DNA of 64,000 bases from Candidatus Nitricoxidireducens bremensis (GTDB lineage Bacteria; Pseudomonadota; Gammaproteobacteria; Burkholderiales; Rhodocyclaceae), in assembly GCA_030247725.1 (NCBI GenBank), contig JAOTRT010000011.1, positions 62,001-126,000 on the forward strand. The letters run 5' to 3'. Position numbers and translations under genes: made by a program. Shown here piece after piece: positions 1-10,909 of the stretch. Each line of letters opens with the position of its first letter. Position 1 is the first letter of the stretch. Below the pieces are notes generated by a model, which searched no databases, had not been told where the DNA came from, and worked only from the letters and a program-made list of their open reading frames with translations.

Positions 1-796
1 CGGCCTGCTGCACCTGGGCGAGGATGGCGGAGAACTCCGCCGCCATCTTGTTGAAGGCCTGGGCCACCTGGCTCAGTTCGCAGCCGCCGGCCAAGTCGAT
101 GCGCACCGCCAGATTGCCTTCGGCCATGCCGGAAGCGGCCTCCACCAGCTTGCCGACCCCCTGGGTGATGGCCCGCGTGATGACGAGGCCGGCGGCGATG
201 GAGAGCACGAGGCCAACGACGATGCTGCCGATGGAGATGATGCGCACCTTGGTCGCGTAGGCGGCAGCCTCCTCGTACTCGGCCTTGGCGGCATCCACCT
301 GGTACTTGAGCAGGGCGTCGATGCCCGCCGCCGCCTTGGCGTAGGCCGGCTCCATGACCGACTTGCGCAGCGTGTCGGCCTCGGCGAACTTCTCCCCCTG
401 CAGCAGATCGATCATCGGCATGACGCCGGTGCGGCCGAAGTTGAGGCGCGCCTGGACGAAGGCGTCGAACAGCTGCTTCTCCTCCGGCGCCATGGTGCGC
501 TCGCCGTAGGCCTTGAGCAGGTTCTCGATGCGGAAGATGAAGCCGCCGATCTTGTCCGTATGGGCGACCACTTCGAAGGCATCGGTCTCCTGGCGCGCGG
601 CGGCCAGGGTGATGTGCATCTGCATCTGGTTGTTGCGGATCTCGCCGAGACGCTCGATGGCTACGAGGCGGTTGTTGTAGACCGAGGCCACGGCCCCGTT
701 CGACGCATTGATGCCGGAAAGGCCCGTCGCCCCCACCCAGATCAGCATCAGCGCCGAGAAACCGATCAGGATGTAGAAGCGGGTCTTGATGTTCAT
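1..796 (-). CDS. Methyl-accepting chemotaxis protein, 3' end cut by window
   Basis: N-terminal 265 residues of a chemoreceptor; the gene runs off the left edge. The start (MNIKTRFYIL) is followed at once by a first membrane segment (about residues 7-27), then a periplasmic four-helix-type sensor region of about 150 residues. A second hydrophobic segment with the sequence ISIGSIVVGLVLSIAAGLVI leads into a HAMP linker (VGKLVEAASGMAEGNLAVRI). The signalling domain should lie outside the window. The product would sense a periplasmic ligand and act on CheA/CheW. The ligand cannot be told from sequence. It is divergent from ruvC, with about 270 bp between the two starts in which I see no further gene. 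Confidence 0.9.
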   Translation of the reverse strand, partial: MNIKTRFYILIGFSALMLIWVGATGLSGINASNGAVASVYNNRLVAIERLGEIRNNQMQMHITLAAARQETDAFEVVAHTDKIGGFIFRIENLLKAYGERTMAPEEKQLFDAFVQARLNFGRTGVMPMIDLLQGEKFAEADTLRKSVMEPAYAKAAAGIDALLKYQVDAAKAEYEEAAAYATKVRIISIGSIVVGLVLSIAAGLVITRAITQGVGKLVEAASGMAEGNLAVRIDLAGGCELSQVAQAFNKMAAEFSAILAQVQQA

Positions 797-1066
797 GTGG
801 TTCACAGCCTTCTCCTCCCTTGCAGCACGGGCAAGGCGCCCTGCCCCCCGGATCGCCGGCGCGGCGGACGCTTCGTTTTTTCGAACGGCGGAAGTTTCGC
901 GACTCTTGCCCCCCTTCCGCCAATCCATACTTTCGATATACCGATCAGGTGAAACGATACCACCGACATCGCCCGCCTGCCGGGCCCCGATTGGCTTCCG
1001 CCCGCCCGGACGTGTATCTTTCGCCCCAGCCATGAAAAAGCCTTCCCGTCCTCCCGGCAGCGCGCC

Positions 1067-1603
1067 ATGAGCGAAACCTTGCGCATCCTCGGCATCGACC
1101 CGGGCCTGCGGATCACCGGATTTGGCGTCATCGAGAAGCGCGGCAGCAAGCTCGCCTACGTGGCGAGCGGCTGCGTCAGGACCGTGGACACGAACTCGCT
1201 GCCCGAGCGCATCAAGACCCTGCTGGACGGCATAGGCGAAGTCATCGGCACCTACGGCCCCCAGCAGGCGGCGGTGGAGAAGGTGTTCGTCAACGTGAAT
1301 CCCCAATCGACATTGCTGTTGGGCCAGGCCCGCGGCGCGGCGATCTCGGCGCTGGTGTCCGCCGGGCTGCCGGTGGCCGAATACACCGCCCTCCAGGTCA
1401 AGCAGGCGGTGGTGGGCCACGGCAAGGCCGCCAAGGAACAGGTGCAGCAGATGGTGATGCGCCTGCTGCAGCTGCCGGGCACGCCTTCGCCCGATGCCGC
1501 CGACGCGCTGGCCTGCGCCATCTGCCACGCCCACGGCGGCCAGGGCCTGGGCGCCCTGGCGACGGCGGGCTTCCGGGTGCGCGGCGGGCGGCTGGTCAAA
1601 TGA
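1067..1603 (+). CDS. ruvC: Holliday junction endonuclease RuvC
   Basis: Resolves four-way DNA junctions in homologous recombination with RuvAB. The 178 residues match the usual size. The RNase H-like fold signatures are visible: [13 protein letters not shown] near the N-terminus (first catalytic Asp), VEKVFVN near residue 66 (catalytic Glu) and [13 protein letters not shown] near residue 140 (the C-terminal acidic pair). The stop codon overlaps the ATG of the next gene, a glycosyltransferase, so ruvC is separated from ruvA by a foreign function in what is otherwise one transcription unit. Confidence 0.97.
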   Translation: MSETLRILGIDPGLRITGFGVIEKRGSKLAYVASGCVRTVDTNSLPERIKTLLDGIGEVIGTYGPQQAAVEKVFVNVNPQSTLLLGQARGAAISALVSAGLPVAEYTALQVKQAVVGHGKAAKEQVQQMVMRLLQLPGTPSPDAADALACAICHAHGGQGLGALATAGFRVRGGRLVK

Positions 1604-2796
1604 GCCGCATCGCCTACGCCTGGGAGTTCGGCGCCGGCCTGGGCCACATCGGCGCCTTCCTGCCCATGGCCCGGGCCCTGCGGGAACGGGGGCACACGGT
1701 CGAATGGATCGTCGCCCAGGTCAGCGCCACGGCGAGGCTGATCGCCCGCGAGGACTTCTCCTGGCTCCAGGCCCCCGTGGCCCAAGAGACGCCCCGCGGC
1801 GGTCCGCCCCTGACCTACGCCGACATCCTGCTGCGCTTCGGCTACGGCAACCCGACGGACTTGCTGGGCCTCGTGGAGGCCTGGCGCCGCCTGTTTCTGA
1901 TGACGGACGCCGAACTCGTCATGGTGGACCATGGCCCCACGGCCCTGCTGGCGGCCCGCACCCTGAACCTGCCCGCCGTCCTGTTCTCCAGCGGCTTCTG
2001 CGTACCGCCGCGCAAGGTACCGACGCCCAACATGCGACCCTGGGTGCCTTTGCCCCCGGACCAGTTGATGGCCATCGAGCGGGAGACCCTGGCGTCCATC
2101 AACGCTGTCCTCGCCCACTACGGCGGCGCCCCCATCGACGGCGTCGCCCGCCTGTTCGACGTGGCCGAGGACACCCTGCTGGGCTTCCCCGAACTGGACC
2201 ACTACGCGGAGCGCGGCGCCGCCCGCTACTGGGGCAACCTGCCCGACGCCGGCGTCGGTGCGCCGCCGCTCTGGCCGGCCCTGCCCGGCAGGCGCCTGTT
2301 CGCCTACCTGCGCAAGGACTGCGTGCACCACGAAAAGGTATTGGCGGCCCTGGTGGCCCTGGGCCAGCCGACGGTCATCTTCTTCCCCGACGCACCGGCC
2401 CAGACCCTGGAGCGCTTCGCGGCACCCAACCTGGTTTTCTGCCGCACGCCCCTGGACCTGGAACAGACGGCCGCCACCGCCGATGCTGCCGTGACTTATG
2501 CCAGCCTCGCCACCACCACGCGCTTCCTCCTCGCCGGCAAGCCGTTGCTGCTGCTGCCCTTCCACCTGGAGCAGTACCTGATGGCCCGCCGCGTCGAGGA
2601 AATGGGCGCCGGCCTGCTGGCCGATCCGGAGCGCCCGGCCGACGACCTGCCGCAGAAGCTGGAGCGCATCGTCTTCGACCCGGTCTGCGCCGGCAACGCC
2701 GCCGCCTTCGCGGCAAAATACGCAGCCTTTCCCCAGGCGGTGGTGGTCGGCAACCTGGCCCGCCGCATCGAAGAAATTCTTGGAGCTCAGCAATGA
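1600..2796 (+). CDS. MGT/UGT-like glycosyltransferase inserted between ruvC and ruvA
   Basis: A 398-residue protein with the layout of GT-B glycosyltransferases of the MurG / UDP-glycosyltransferase type. The N-terminus is [22 protein letters not shown], the classic glycine-rich acceptor-domain start. The C-terminal half contains [28 protein letters not shown], which resembles the nucleotide-sugar-binding stretch of this family. No signal peptide or membrane segment is seen, so it is probably cytoplasmic. The gene overlaps ruvC by ATGA and ruvA by ATGA, so it is coupled on both sides. Donor and acceptor are unknown; two other glycosyltransferase genes follow ruvB and may share its pathway. 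Confidence 0.82.
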   Translation: MSRIAYAWEFGAGLGHIGAFLPMARALRERGHTVEWIVAQVSATARLIAREDFSWLQAPVAQETPRGGPPLTYADILLRFGYGNPTDLLGLVEAWRRLFLMTDAELVMVDHGPTALLAARTLNLPAVLFSSGFCVPPRKVPTPNMRPWVPLPPDQLMAIERETLASINAVLAHYGGAPIDGVARLFDVAEDTLLGFPELDHYAERGAARYWGNLPDAGVGAPPLWPALPGRRLFAYLRKDCVHHEKVLAALVALGQPTVIFFPDAPAQTLERFAAPNLVFCRTPLDLEQTAATADAAVTYASLATTTRFLLAGKPLLLLPFHLEQYLMARRVEEMGAGLLADPERPADDLPQKLERIVFDPVCAGNAAAFAAKYAAFPQAVVVGNLARRIEEILGAQQ

Positions 2797-3377
2797 TTGG
2801 ACGACTTGCCGGCATCCTGCTGGAAAAGAACCCGCCCCAGATCACCGTCGACGTCCAGGGCATCGGCTATGAAGTGGATGTGCCCATGAGCACCTTCTAC
2901 AACCTGCCGGCGACCGGCGAGAAGGTGGCCCTGGTCACCCACCTGCAGGTGCGGGAGGATGCCCACTGCCTCTACGGCTTCCTCACCGAGGGCGAACGGG
3001 CGACCTTCCGCCAGTTGCTGAAGATTTCCGGCATCGGCGCCCGCACCGCCCTGGCGGTGCTCTCGGGACTGTCGGTCAACGAACTGGCCCAGGCCGTGGC
3101 TCTGCAGGAGGCCGGCCGGCTGGTGAAGATCCCCGGCATCGGCAAGAAGACCGCCGAGCGCCTGCTGCTGGAACTCAAGGACAAGCTGCCGAAGGCGACG
3201 CTGACGACCGCCGCAGCCACGGCCGCCGCCCCCGACGCCGGCAGCGACATCCTCAACGCCCTGCTGGCCCTGGGCTACAACGAGCGCGAGGCGCTGGGCG
3301 CCATGAAGAGCCTGCCCGCCGGCGTCGCCGTTTCCGACGGCATCCGCCAGGCCCTCAAGGCCCTTTCCAAGGGGTGA
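2793..3377 (+). CDS. ruvA: Holliday junction branch migration protein RuvA
   Basis: Tetrameric junction-binding subunit of the RuvAB branch-migration motor. The 194 residues begin [16 protein letters not shown], typical of the OB-fold domain. Two helix-hairpin-helix DNA-binding motifs follow ([17 protein letters not shown] and [19 protein letters not shown]). The C-terminal domain that contacts RuvB ends [15 protein letters not shown]. The start is the ATG overlapping the stop of the upstream glycosyltransferase; a longer in-frame reading begins inside ruvC and is not needed. ruvB starts 52 bp downstream. Confidence 0.97.
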   Translation: MIGRLAGILLEKNPPQITVDVQGIGYEVDVPMSTFYNLPATGEKVALVTHLQVREDAHCLYGFLTEGERATFRQLLKISGIGARTALAVLSGLSVNELAQAVALQEAGRLVKIPGIGKKTAERLLLELKDKLPKATLTTAAATAAAPDAGSDILNALLALGYNEREALGAMKSLPAGVAVSDGIRQALKALSKG

Positions 3378-3429
3378 TGTCCGGGCTTTCCTTTCGCCCC
3401 CGTCCCCCGTCGGATAAACTCGCGGGATC

Positions 3430-4479
<1,050 letters not shown>

Positions 4480-4485
4480 GGCCCG

Positions 4486-5328
4486 GTGCAGGCCTACCAC
4501 GTCCTCATGCCCGTCGAGGGCACCCTGGAGCGCAGTCCCTTCGCTCCCGTCATCGAAACCCTCGTCTGGGGTCTGCGCGAACTCGGCCTCGATGCCTCCT
4601 ATGCGTTCGGCACCTGGCGCGCCGATGCCACCAACATCGTCCTGTGCCCCAACCTGCTCGATGCGGAGACACGCCGGCGGCTGCCGCCGGAAACCATCCT
4701 CTACAACGTGGACCAGATCACGCCGGCTTCGCCGATGCCGCCGAGCCGGATGTGGGACCTGCGCCATTGGCGCATCTGGGATTTCAGCGAGCGCAACCTG
4801 GCGGCCTGGGATTCCCTCGGCATCGCGGCGACCTTTGCGCCCTTCGGCTGGTATCCCGGCCTCGACCGGGTGCCCGGCGATGTCGAGCAGGATATCGACG
4901 TCCTCTTCTACGGTGCCCGCAACCATCGCCGCGAAGCCGCCATCGCCCAGTTCGCGAAGCGGGGTGTCCGGCTCACCGTCATCGATGGTGTCTTCGGTCC
5001 ACGACTCGACGCCGTCCTCGCCCGCGCCAAGGTTGTGCTCAATATCCATTACTACTACAGCCGGATTCTCGAGATGCGCGTCTTCTACGCGCTGGCGAAC
5101 GGCAAGGCCGTCGTCTCGGAACGCGCGCCCCAGACCGAGGTTCCCGCCGTCTACGACGATGCCGTCCGCTGGTCGCCCTATGAGCGCATGGCCGAGGCCT
5201 GCGCAACGCTGGTTGCGGATGCCGAGGCCAGGGCGGCCCTCGGCGCGGCGGGGCGCCGAGCCGTGGAACGCACGCTCATCACGCCCATCCTGGCGCGAGC
5301 CCTGGGGGAACAGGCGGTGTCCGCATGA
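4486..5328 (+). CDS. GT-B glycosyltransferase-like protein (group 1 / CgeB-like)
   Basis: A 280-residue protein with a C-terminal half like the glycosyl transferase group 1_2 domain: DIDVLFYGARNHRR, AKVVLNIHYYYSRILEMRVFYALANGKAVVSE, then a terminal helix pair (DAEARAALGAAGRRAVE). That arrangement is typical of short CgeB-like or capsule/O-antigen glycosyltransferases. The start is taken at GTG 4486, 6 bp after ruvB; an in-frame ATG at 4507 (MPVEGTLERS) is an equally possible start. The stop overlaps the ATG of the next gene. Substrate unknown. Confidence 0.72.
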   Translation: MQAYHVLMPVEGTLERSPFAPVIETLVWGLRELGLDASYAFGTWRADATNIVLCPNLLDAETRRRLPPETILYNVDQITPASPMPPSRMWDLRHWRIWDFSERNLAAWDSLGIAATFAPFGWYPGLDRVPGDVEQDIDVLFYGARNHRREAAIAQFAKRGVRLTVIDGVFGPRLDAVLARAKVVLNIHYYYSRILEMRVFYALANGKAVVSERAPQTEVPAVYDDAVRWSPYERMAEACATLVADAEARAALGAAGRRAVERTLITPILARALGEQAVSA

Positions 5329-5972
5329 TTCCGCGCCTCTTTCATTTCGTCTGGATCGGCGACGAGTCGAAGCGTCCGGACCACTACATCGAGACCTGGC
5401 GCCACCACAATCCGGACGTCGCCATCCGCGTCTGGGGAAACGACGAACTACGCGAGCGGCCGTGGATCAATGCGGCCCACATGCGCGATTACGTCACCAG
5501 GGAGTTGGCCGGCGTCGCCGATCTGATGCGCTGGGAGATATTGCTGGACGAGGGCGGCATCGCCCTCGACGCCGACAGCGTATGCCTGCAGCGCCTGCCC
5601 GACTGGCTGTTCGAGTGCGAGATGTTCGCCGCCTGGGAGAACGAACTCGCCCGGCCGGGACTCATCGCCACCGGCGCCGTCGGCTCCATGCCGGGCAATC
5701 CCTTCATCGCCCGACTGGTGGAGGACCTGAGCGCTATCCCCAGCCTGGCCGGCCGCATGGCCTGGCAGGCCACCGGCCCCCTGTGCCTGACGGAAGCCCA
5801 CCGCCGCCACAGCTACGCGAACCTGACCCTGCTGCCCAGCCATTTTTTCCTGCCTCGCCACTACACGGGCACCGTCTATGCCGGCGGCGGCCCCATCTAC
5901 GCCGACCAGTGCTGGGATTCCACGAAGCTCCTGCTGGCGGCGGGAGAAAGCACGCCCGGCGCCACCTCCTGA
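5325..5972 (+). CDS. GT32-type (OCH1-like) sugar transferase with DXD motif
   Basis: A 215-residue protein of the Gly_transf_sug / OCH1-like family. It opens with IPRLFHFVWIGDE, the usual first strand of these enzymes. The core ADLMRWEILLDEGGIALDADS contains the DXD metal/nucleotide-sugar motif (D-A-D). A later segment, GNPFIARLVEDL followed by ATGPLCLTEA, matches the C-terminal part of the fold. No membrane segment is visible. It overlaps the upstream glycosyltransferase by ATGA and ends 4 bp before ybgC. The acceptor is unknown; together with the two neighbouring transferases it may decorate an envelope glycan. Confidence 0.78.
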   Translation: MIPRLFHFVWIGDESKRPDHYIETWRHHNPDVAIRVWGNDELRERPWINAAHMRDYVTRELAGVADLMRWEILLDEGGIALDADSVCLQRLPDWLFECEMFAAWENELARPGLIATGAVGSMPGNPFIARLVEDLSAIPSLAGRMAWQATGPLCLTEAHRRHSYANLTLLPSHFFLPRHYTGTVYAGGGPIYADQCWDSTKLLLAAGESTPGATS

Positions 5973-5976
5973 TCCG

Positions 5977-6416
5977 ATGAAACCGAACCCTCATACCGAG
6001 ACGTCCACCGCTCCGGCGCGCCCGCGCTTCCTGCTGCCCATCCGCGTCTATTACGAGGACACCGACGCCGGCGGCGTCGTCTATTACGCCAACTACCTGC
6101 GCTTCATGGAGCGGGCCCGCACCGAGTGGCTGCGCGCCCTCGGCCACGAGCAGCGGGCCCTGATGGACGAGGGCATCGCCTTCGCCGCCCGCTCCGTGAC
6201 GGCGGAATATCTGAAACCGGCGCGCCTTGACGACGAATTGACGGTGGTCTCGACCATCGAGAGCCTGGGTCGCGCCCAGGTCGTGTTCCTTCAGCGCGTC
6301 GAAAGGGCCACGGAACTGCTGGTGGATGCGAAAATACGCATCGCCTGCTTCGACCCGGTCCGCGGCAAGGCCACGGCGATGCCCAAGGCAATCTACGAAC
6401 AATTCAAGGCCCTCCT

Positions 6417-6420
<4 letters not shown>
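5977..6420 (+). CDS. ybgC: Tol-Pal-associated acyl-CoA thioesterase YbgC
   Basis: Hot-dog fold 4HBT thioesterase, 147 residues, first gene of the tol-pal cluster. The active-site stretch is [30 protein letters not shown], with the catalytic Asp in DTD. The residue that is His in E. coli YbgC (VVYHAxY) is Tyr here; I believe aromatic residues at this place are common in betaproteobacterial YbgC. The start ATG 5977 is chosen because a longer reading from 5878 lies wholly inside the previous gene. The stop overlaps the tolQ start (ATGA). Confidence 0.94.
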
Positions 6421-7094
<674 letters not shown>

Positions 7095-7152
7095 GCGCCA
7101 TGACGCCGACGCCAGTCCATTTCGCCGCGCCAGGCGCGCGCGGGGGCCGCCC

Positions 7153-7572
7153 ATGAGACAACGCCGCCTGATGAACCAGATCAACGTCGTGCCCTACATC
7201 GACGTGATGCTGGTGCTGCTCGTCATCTTCATGGTCACCGCGCCCATGATCCAGCCCGCCAGCGTGGACCTGCCCAGCGTCGGCAAGAGCACCCAGCCGC
7301 CGGTGGCGCCCATGGAGATCATCGTCAAGCCGGACGAAAGCCTCGCCATGCGCGACCGGGCGCTGGGCGGCCAGGAAGTCACGGTGGGGCGCATGGAGCT
7401 GGCGGCGAAGATCAAGGAAGCCCAGGCGAAGAACCCCCAGCAGGCGGTGCTCATCGCCGGCGACAAGAGCGTGCGCTACGAGGCGGTGCTCAACGTCATG
7501 GATGAACTCCAGCGCCAGCAGGTGGCCAAGATCGGCCTGCTGGTGCAACCGACTAAGCCGGCAGGAAAATGA
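7153..7572 (+). CDS. tolR: Tol-Pal proton channel subunit TolR
   Basis: ExbD/TolR-family partner of TolQ, 139 residues. The single membrane helix carries the conserved protonatable Asp (INVVPYIDVMLVLLVIFMVT). The periplasmic domain begins MIQPASVDLPSVGKS and ends in the usual alpha/beta fold (VLIAGDKSVRYEAVLNVMDEL). The stop overlaps the tolA start (ATGA). Confidence 0.97.
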   Translation: MRQRRLMNQINVVPYIDVMLVLLVIFMVTAPMIQPASVDLPSVGKSTQPPVAPMEIIVKPDESLAMRDRALGGQEVTVGRMELAAKIKEAQAKNPQQAVLIAGDKSVRYEAVLNVMDELQRQQVAKIGLLVQPTKPAGK

Positions 7573-8318
7573 ACGAACGCCCCCCGGAAAAGCTCCAGCC
7601 GCCGGGGCGGCGGGCGTCCATCGCCCTGGCGGTGGCCGTCCATGTCCTGCTGGCGGCATTTCTGATCTACGGCGTCCACTGGCAGTCCGAGCGGCCCGAG
7701 GCCGTGGAGGTGGAACTGGTGCGGGCCGTACCGACACCGGCCGCCGAACCGCCGCGCCCGGAGCCGCCCCCGCCCGAGCCGAAACCAGAACCCAAGCCTG
7801 AACCAAAGCCGGAACCCAAGCCCGAGCCCAAGCCGGTGACACCGCCCAAGCCCGACATCGCGATCAAGGAGAAGGAAAAGCCCAAGCCGCCGCCGAAGGA
7901 GGAGCCGAAGCCGAAATTCGACCCGGCGGCGGAAATGCTCAAGCGCGAGGAACAGGAACTGGCGGCACGCCGCCAGAGCGCCGCCGCAGACAGGGAACTG
8001 GCCGAGCTCAAGTCCGCCCAGGCCGCATCCGCCCGCAACAAGGCCGTTGCCGATTACCTCTCGAAGATCCGCGCCAAGATTCGCGGCCACATCGTGCTGC
8101 CGCCCGACGTGAAGGGCAATCCGGAGGCCATCTTCGACGTCACCCAACTGCCAAGCGGCGAAATCCTCAACGTCAAGCTGCGCAAATCCTCCGGCCAGGG
8201 CTCCCTGGATAGCGCCATCGAGCGGGCCATCCTCAAGTCCAGCCCATTGCCGAAGCCCGAGCGGAGCGAGCTTTTCGAGCGCAACCTGGAGATTCGTTAC
8301 CGGCCCCTTGACGATTGA
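7569..8318 (+). CDS. tolA: Tol-Pal envelope-spanning protein TolA
   Basis: Links TolQR in the inner membrane to TolB/Pal at the outer membrane. The 249 residues have a short cytoplasmic start, one membrane helix (IALAVAVHVLLAAFLIYGVHW), a Pro/Glu/Lys-rich linker made of repeated P-K-P-E units (about residues 55-115), a charged helical stretch, and a TonB-like C-terminal domain (IRAKIRGHIVLPPDVKGN to LEIRYRPL). The Ala/Lys helical region is short compared with E. coli TolA; the length is normal for betaproteobacteria. Confidence 0.95.
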   Translation: MNERPPEKLQPPGRRASIALAVAVHVLLAAFLIYGVHWQSERPEAVEVELVRAVPTPAAEPPRPEPPPPEPKPEPKPEPKPEPKPEPKPVTPPKPDIAIKEKEKPKPPPKEEPKPKFDPAAEMLKREEQELAARRQSAAADRELAELKSAQAASARNKAVADYLSKIRAKIRGHIVLPPDVKGNPEAIFDVTQLPSGEILNVKLRKSSGQGSLDSAIERAILKSSPLPKPERSELFERNLEIRYRPLDD

Positions 8319-8338
8319 CCGGGTATAATTTTGCCCCC

Positions 8339-9607
8339 ATGAGACTCCATCGCCATATTGCCGGCCTCGCCCTCGGGGTGGTTGCCGTTTCCGCCTACGC
8401 GCAGCTCGCCATCGAGATCACCGGTGCCGGCGCCAACCGGCTGCCCGTGGCCATCGCCGATTTCCCCGGCGAGCGCATCGTTTCCCAGGCCCTGACGTCG
8501 GTGGTGCGCGGCGACCTGGAGCGCAGCGGCCTCTTCAAGCTGGTGGATACGGGCGGCCAGGCGCTGCCCGAAAACGCCAGCGTCGCCTACGGCGACTGGA
8601 AGGCCCGCGGCGCCGACGCCCTGGCCGTCGGCAGCGTCGCCATGACTTCCGAGGGCCGCTACGAAACCCGCTTCCGCCTCCACGACATCCAGAAGCAGGC
8701 GGTGCTGGGCAGCCAGGGCTACGCCCACACCTCGGGCCAACTGCGGGCCACCGCCCACCGCATTTCCGATTTCATCTACGAGAAGCTCACCGGCGAACCG
8801 GGCATCTTCTCGACGCGCATCGCCTACGTGGTCAAGAGCACCGGCCGCTTCGAACTGCAGATCGCCGACGCCGACGGCGGCAACGCCCAGACGGCCCTGG
8901 CTTCCCGCGAGCCGATCATCTCCCCGACCTGGTCGCCCGACGGCTCCAAGCTCGCCTATGTGTCCTTCGAGGCGAAGAAGCCCGTCGTCTATGTGCACGA
9001 CCTGTCCACGGGCCGCCGTCATGTGGCCGCCAACTTCAAGGGCTCCAACTCGGCGCCGGCCTGGTCGCCGGACGGCCGCAAGCTCGCCGTCGTGCTCACC
9101 AAGGACGGCAGCTCCCAGCTTTACCTCGTAAATTCGGACGGCAGCGGCGTGACGCGCATCGCCTCCTCCTCCGGCATCGATACCGAACCCCAGTTCTCGC
9201 CCGACGGCCAGTCCATCTATTTCACCTCCGACCGCGGCGGCAGCCCCCAGATCTACCGCATCGGCGCCACCGGCGGCGACGTGCAGCGCATCACCTTCGA
9301 CGGCAGCTACAACGTGACGGCGCGGCCGTCGCCCGACGGCAGAAGTCTCGCCTACGTGTCGCGCAGCGGCGGACGCTTCCAACTGACCCTCATGGACCTG
9401 GCGACGAAGCAGACCCAGATCCTCACGGACTCGGCCAAGGACGAATCGCCGAGCTTCGCCCCCAACGGCCGCATGATCATCTTCGCCACCGAAGTCGGCG
9501 GACGCGGCGTCCTCGCGGCGGTCTCGACCGACGGCCGCGTCAAACAAAAACTTTCCATCCAGGCTGGCGACGTGCGGGAGCCCTCCTGGGGTCCCTACGT
9601 CAAATAA
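8339..9607 (+). CDS. tolB: Tol-Pal periplasmic beta-propeller protein TolB
   Basis: Periplasmic partner of Pal and TolA, 422 residues from ATG 8339. A signal peptide (LHRHIAGLALGVVAVSAYAQ) precedes the N-terminal alpha/beta domain. A six-bladed propeller of PD40-type repeats follows, each with a W/F-SPDG core (TWSPDGSKLAY, AWSPDGRKLAV, QFSPDGQSIYF, RPSPDGRSLAY). A TTG codon 24 bp upstream would be an alternative start but would spoil the signal peptide. pal follows after 21 bp. Confidence 0.97.
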   Translation: MRLHRHIAGLALGVVAVSAYAQLAIEITGAGANRLPVAIADFPGERIVSQALTSVVRGDLERSGLFKLVDTGGQALPENASVAYGDWKARGADALAVGSVAMTSEGRYETRFRLHDIQKQAVLGSQGYAHTSGQLRATAHRISDFIYEKLTGEPGIFSTRIAYVVKSTGRFELQIADADGGNAQTALASREPIISPTWSPDGSKLAYVSFEAKKPVVYVHDLSTGRRHVAANFKGSNSAPAWSPDGRKLAVVLTKDGSSQLYLVNSDGSGVTRIASSSGIDTEPQFSPDGQSIYFTSDRGGSPQIYRIGATGGDVQRITFDGSYNVTARPSPDGRSLAYVSRSGGRFQLTLMDLATKQTQILTDSAKDESPSFAPNGRMIIFATEVGGRGVLAAVSTDGRVKQKLSIQAGDVREPSWGPYVK

Positions 9608-9628
9608 CGTTTTCCGGAGATTTCACCC

Positions 9629-10153
9629 ATGCGTCATTCCATCGCCCTACTCGCCGCCCTGCTGCTGGCGGCCTGCGGTTCCCAACCGCCCTCCCCCGAA
9701 CAGAATCCGGCCGGCGTCGAAAGCCGTTCGCCGAGCGAAGTGCGCGCTGAACCGGTGGCGCCCCAGGCCATCGATCCCTTCGGCGTCGCCGCCCTCAAGG
9801 ACCCGAAGAGCATCCTGTCCAAGCGCTCGGTCTACTTCGACTACGACAGCTTCGTCGTCAAGGACGAGTTCAAGAACCTGATCGAGGCCCACGCCAAGTT
9901 CCTCGTGAACAACCCGAAGTTCAAGATGCTGATCCAGGGCAACGCCGACGAGCGCGGCAGCCGCGAGTACAACCTGGCCCTCGGCCAGAAGCGCGCCGAC
10001 GCGGTGAAGAAGGCCCTGCAGCTGCTGGGTGCCCGCGAAGACCAGATCGAGTCCGTCAGCCTGGGCGAAGAGAAGCCCGTCTGCGGCGACCAGACCGAGG
10101 ACTGCTGGGCGAAGAACCGCCGCGGCGACATGCTCTACTCCGGCGAGTTCTGA
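9629..10153 (+). CDS. pal: Peptidoglycan-associated lipoprotein Pal
   Basis: Outer-membrane lipoprotein that binds peptidoglycan, 174 residues. The lipoprotein signal ends LLAALLLAAC, with Cys16 as the lipidation site. The OmpA-like domain runs from about residue 65 (KRSVYFDYDSFVVKDEF) through the diaminopimelate-binding motif (NADERGSREYNLALGQKRADAV). A GGAG sequence lies just ahead of the ATG. It sits between tolB and cpoB as in other Proteobacteria. Confidence 0.97.
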   Translation: MRHSIALLAALLLAACGSQPPSPEQNPAGVESRSPSEVRAEPVAPQAIDPFGVAALKDPKSILSKRSVYFDYDSFVVKDEFKNLIEAHAKFLVNNPKFKMLIQGNADERGSREYNLALGQKRADAVKKALQLLGAREDQIESVSLGEEKPVCGDQTEDCWAKNRRGDMLYSGEF

Positions 10154-10156
10154 TCC

Positions 10157-10909
10157 ATGAAGGCGCGGCTGGCGATTGCCCTGCTGTGCTGCGCGGCGGC
10201 CCTGCCCGCCCGCGCGGGCCTCTTCGACGACGCGGAGGCCCGCGAGCGCATCGAGAAGCTGCGCACCGATTTCGACGAGCTGGCAAAGCGCGTCGACGTC
10301 ACGGCGAAGAACCAGATCGACTTCGCCAACCAGGCGGAGCTCCTGAAGGCCGAAGTCGCCAAGCTGCGCGGCCAGATCGAGGTGATCGTCTATGAGATGG
10401 ACGCCACCCAGAAGCGCCAGAAGGACTTCTACGTCGATCTGGACACCCGCCTGCGCAAGCTGGAGACCCCGCCGGCCGAGGCCCCGGACGCCAAGCCCGG
10501 CGAGGCCAAGGCCGATCCGGCCAACGAGATGCGCGACTACGAGGCGGCCCTCACCGCCTTCAAGGCGGCCAAGTACAAGGACGCCCTGCCGGCCTTCCAG
10601 GCTTTCATCAAGAACTACCCGGCCAGCACCCTGCTGCCCTCGGCCCACTACTGGGCGGCCTCCTGCCTCTATCAGGGCAAGGACTACCTGAAGGCCGGCG
10701 AGTTGTTCGGCCAGTTGGCGACGCAGTGGCCCAACGACGCCAAGGCGCCCGACGCGCTGCTGGCCCAGGCCAATGCCCTGTTCGAGGGCGGCGACGCCAA
10801 GGGCGGTCGCAAGGCCCTGGAAACCCTGGTCGAAAAGTACCCGTCCAGCAGCGCCGTCCCCTCGGCCAAGACCCGCCTCAAGGCCATGGGGTCCGCGAAG
10901 CGCAAGTGA
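10157..10909 (+). CDS. cpoB: Cell division coordinator CpoB (YbgF)
   Basis: Periplasmic protein that coordinates PBP1B with the Tol machine. The 250 residues start with a signal peptide (MKARLAIALLCCAAALPARA). A coiled-coil trimerisation region follows (about residues 22-100: ARERIEKLRTDFDELAKRV and on). Three TPR-like units form the C-terminal half (YEAALTAFKAAKYKDALPAF, YWAASCLYQGKDYLKAGELF, ALLAQANALFEGGDAKGGRK). The stop overlaps the GTG start of queE. Confidence 0.94.
   Translation: MKARLAIALLCCAAALPARAGLFDDAEARERIEKLRTDFDELAKRVDVTAKNQIDFANQAELLKAEVAKLRGQIEVIVYEMDATQKRQKDFYVDLDTRLRKLETPPAEAPDAKPGEAKADPANEMRDYEAALTAFKAAKYKDALPAFQAFIKNYPASTLLPSAHYWAASCLYQGKDYLKAGELFGQLATQWPNDAKAPDALLAQANALFEGGDAKGGRKALETLVEKYPSSSAVPSAKTRLKAMGSAKRK

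Noticed and set aside
1252..2793. 513-codon minus frame opposite ruvC and the glycosyltransferase
   Set aside because: Low-complexity antisense reading typical of high-GC genes; both plus-strand genes have clear family motifs.
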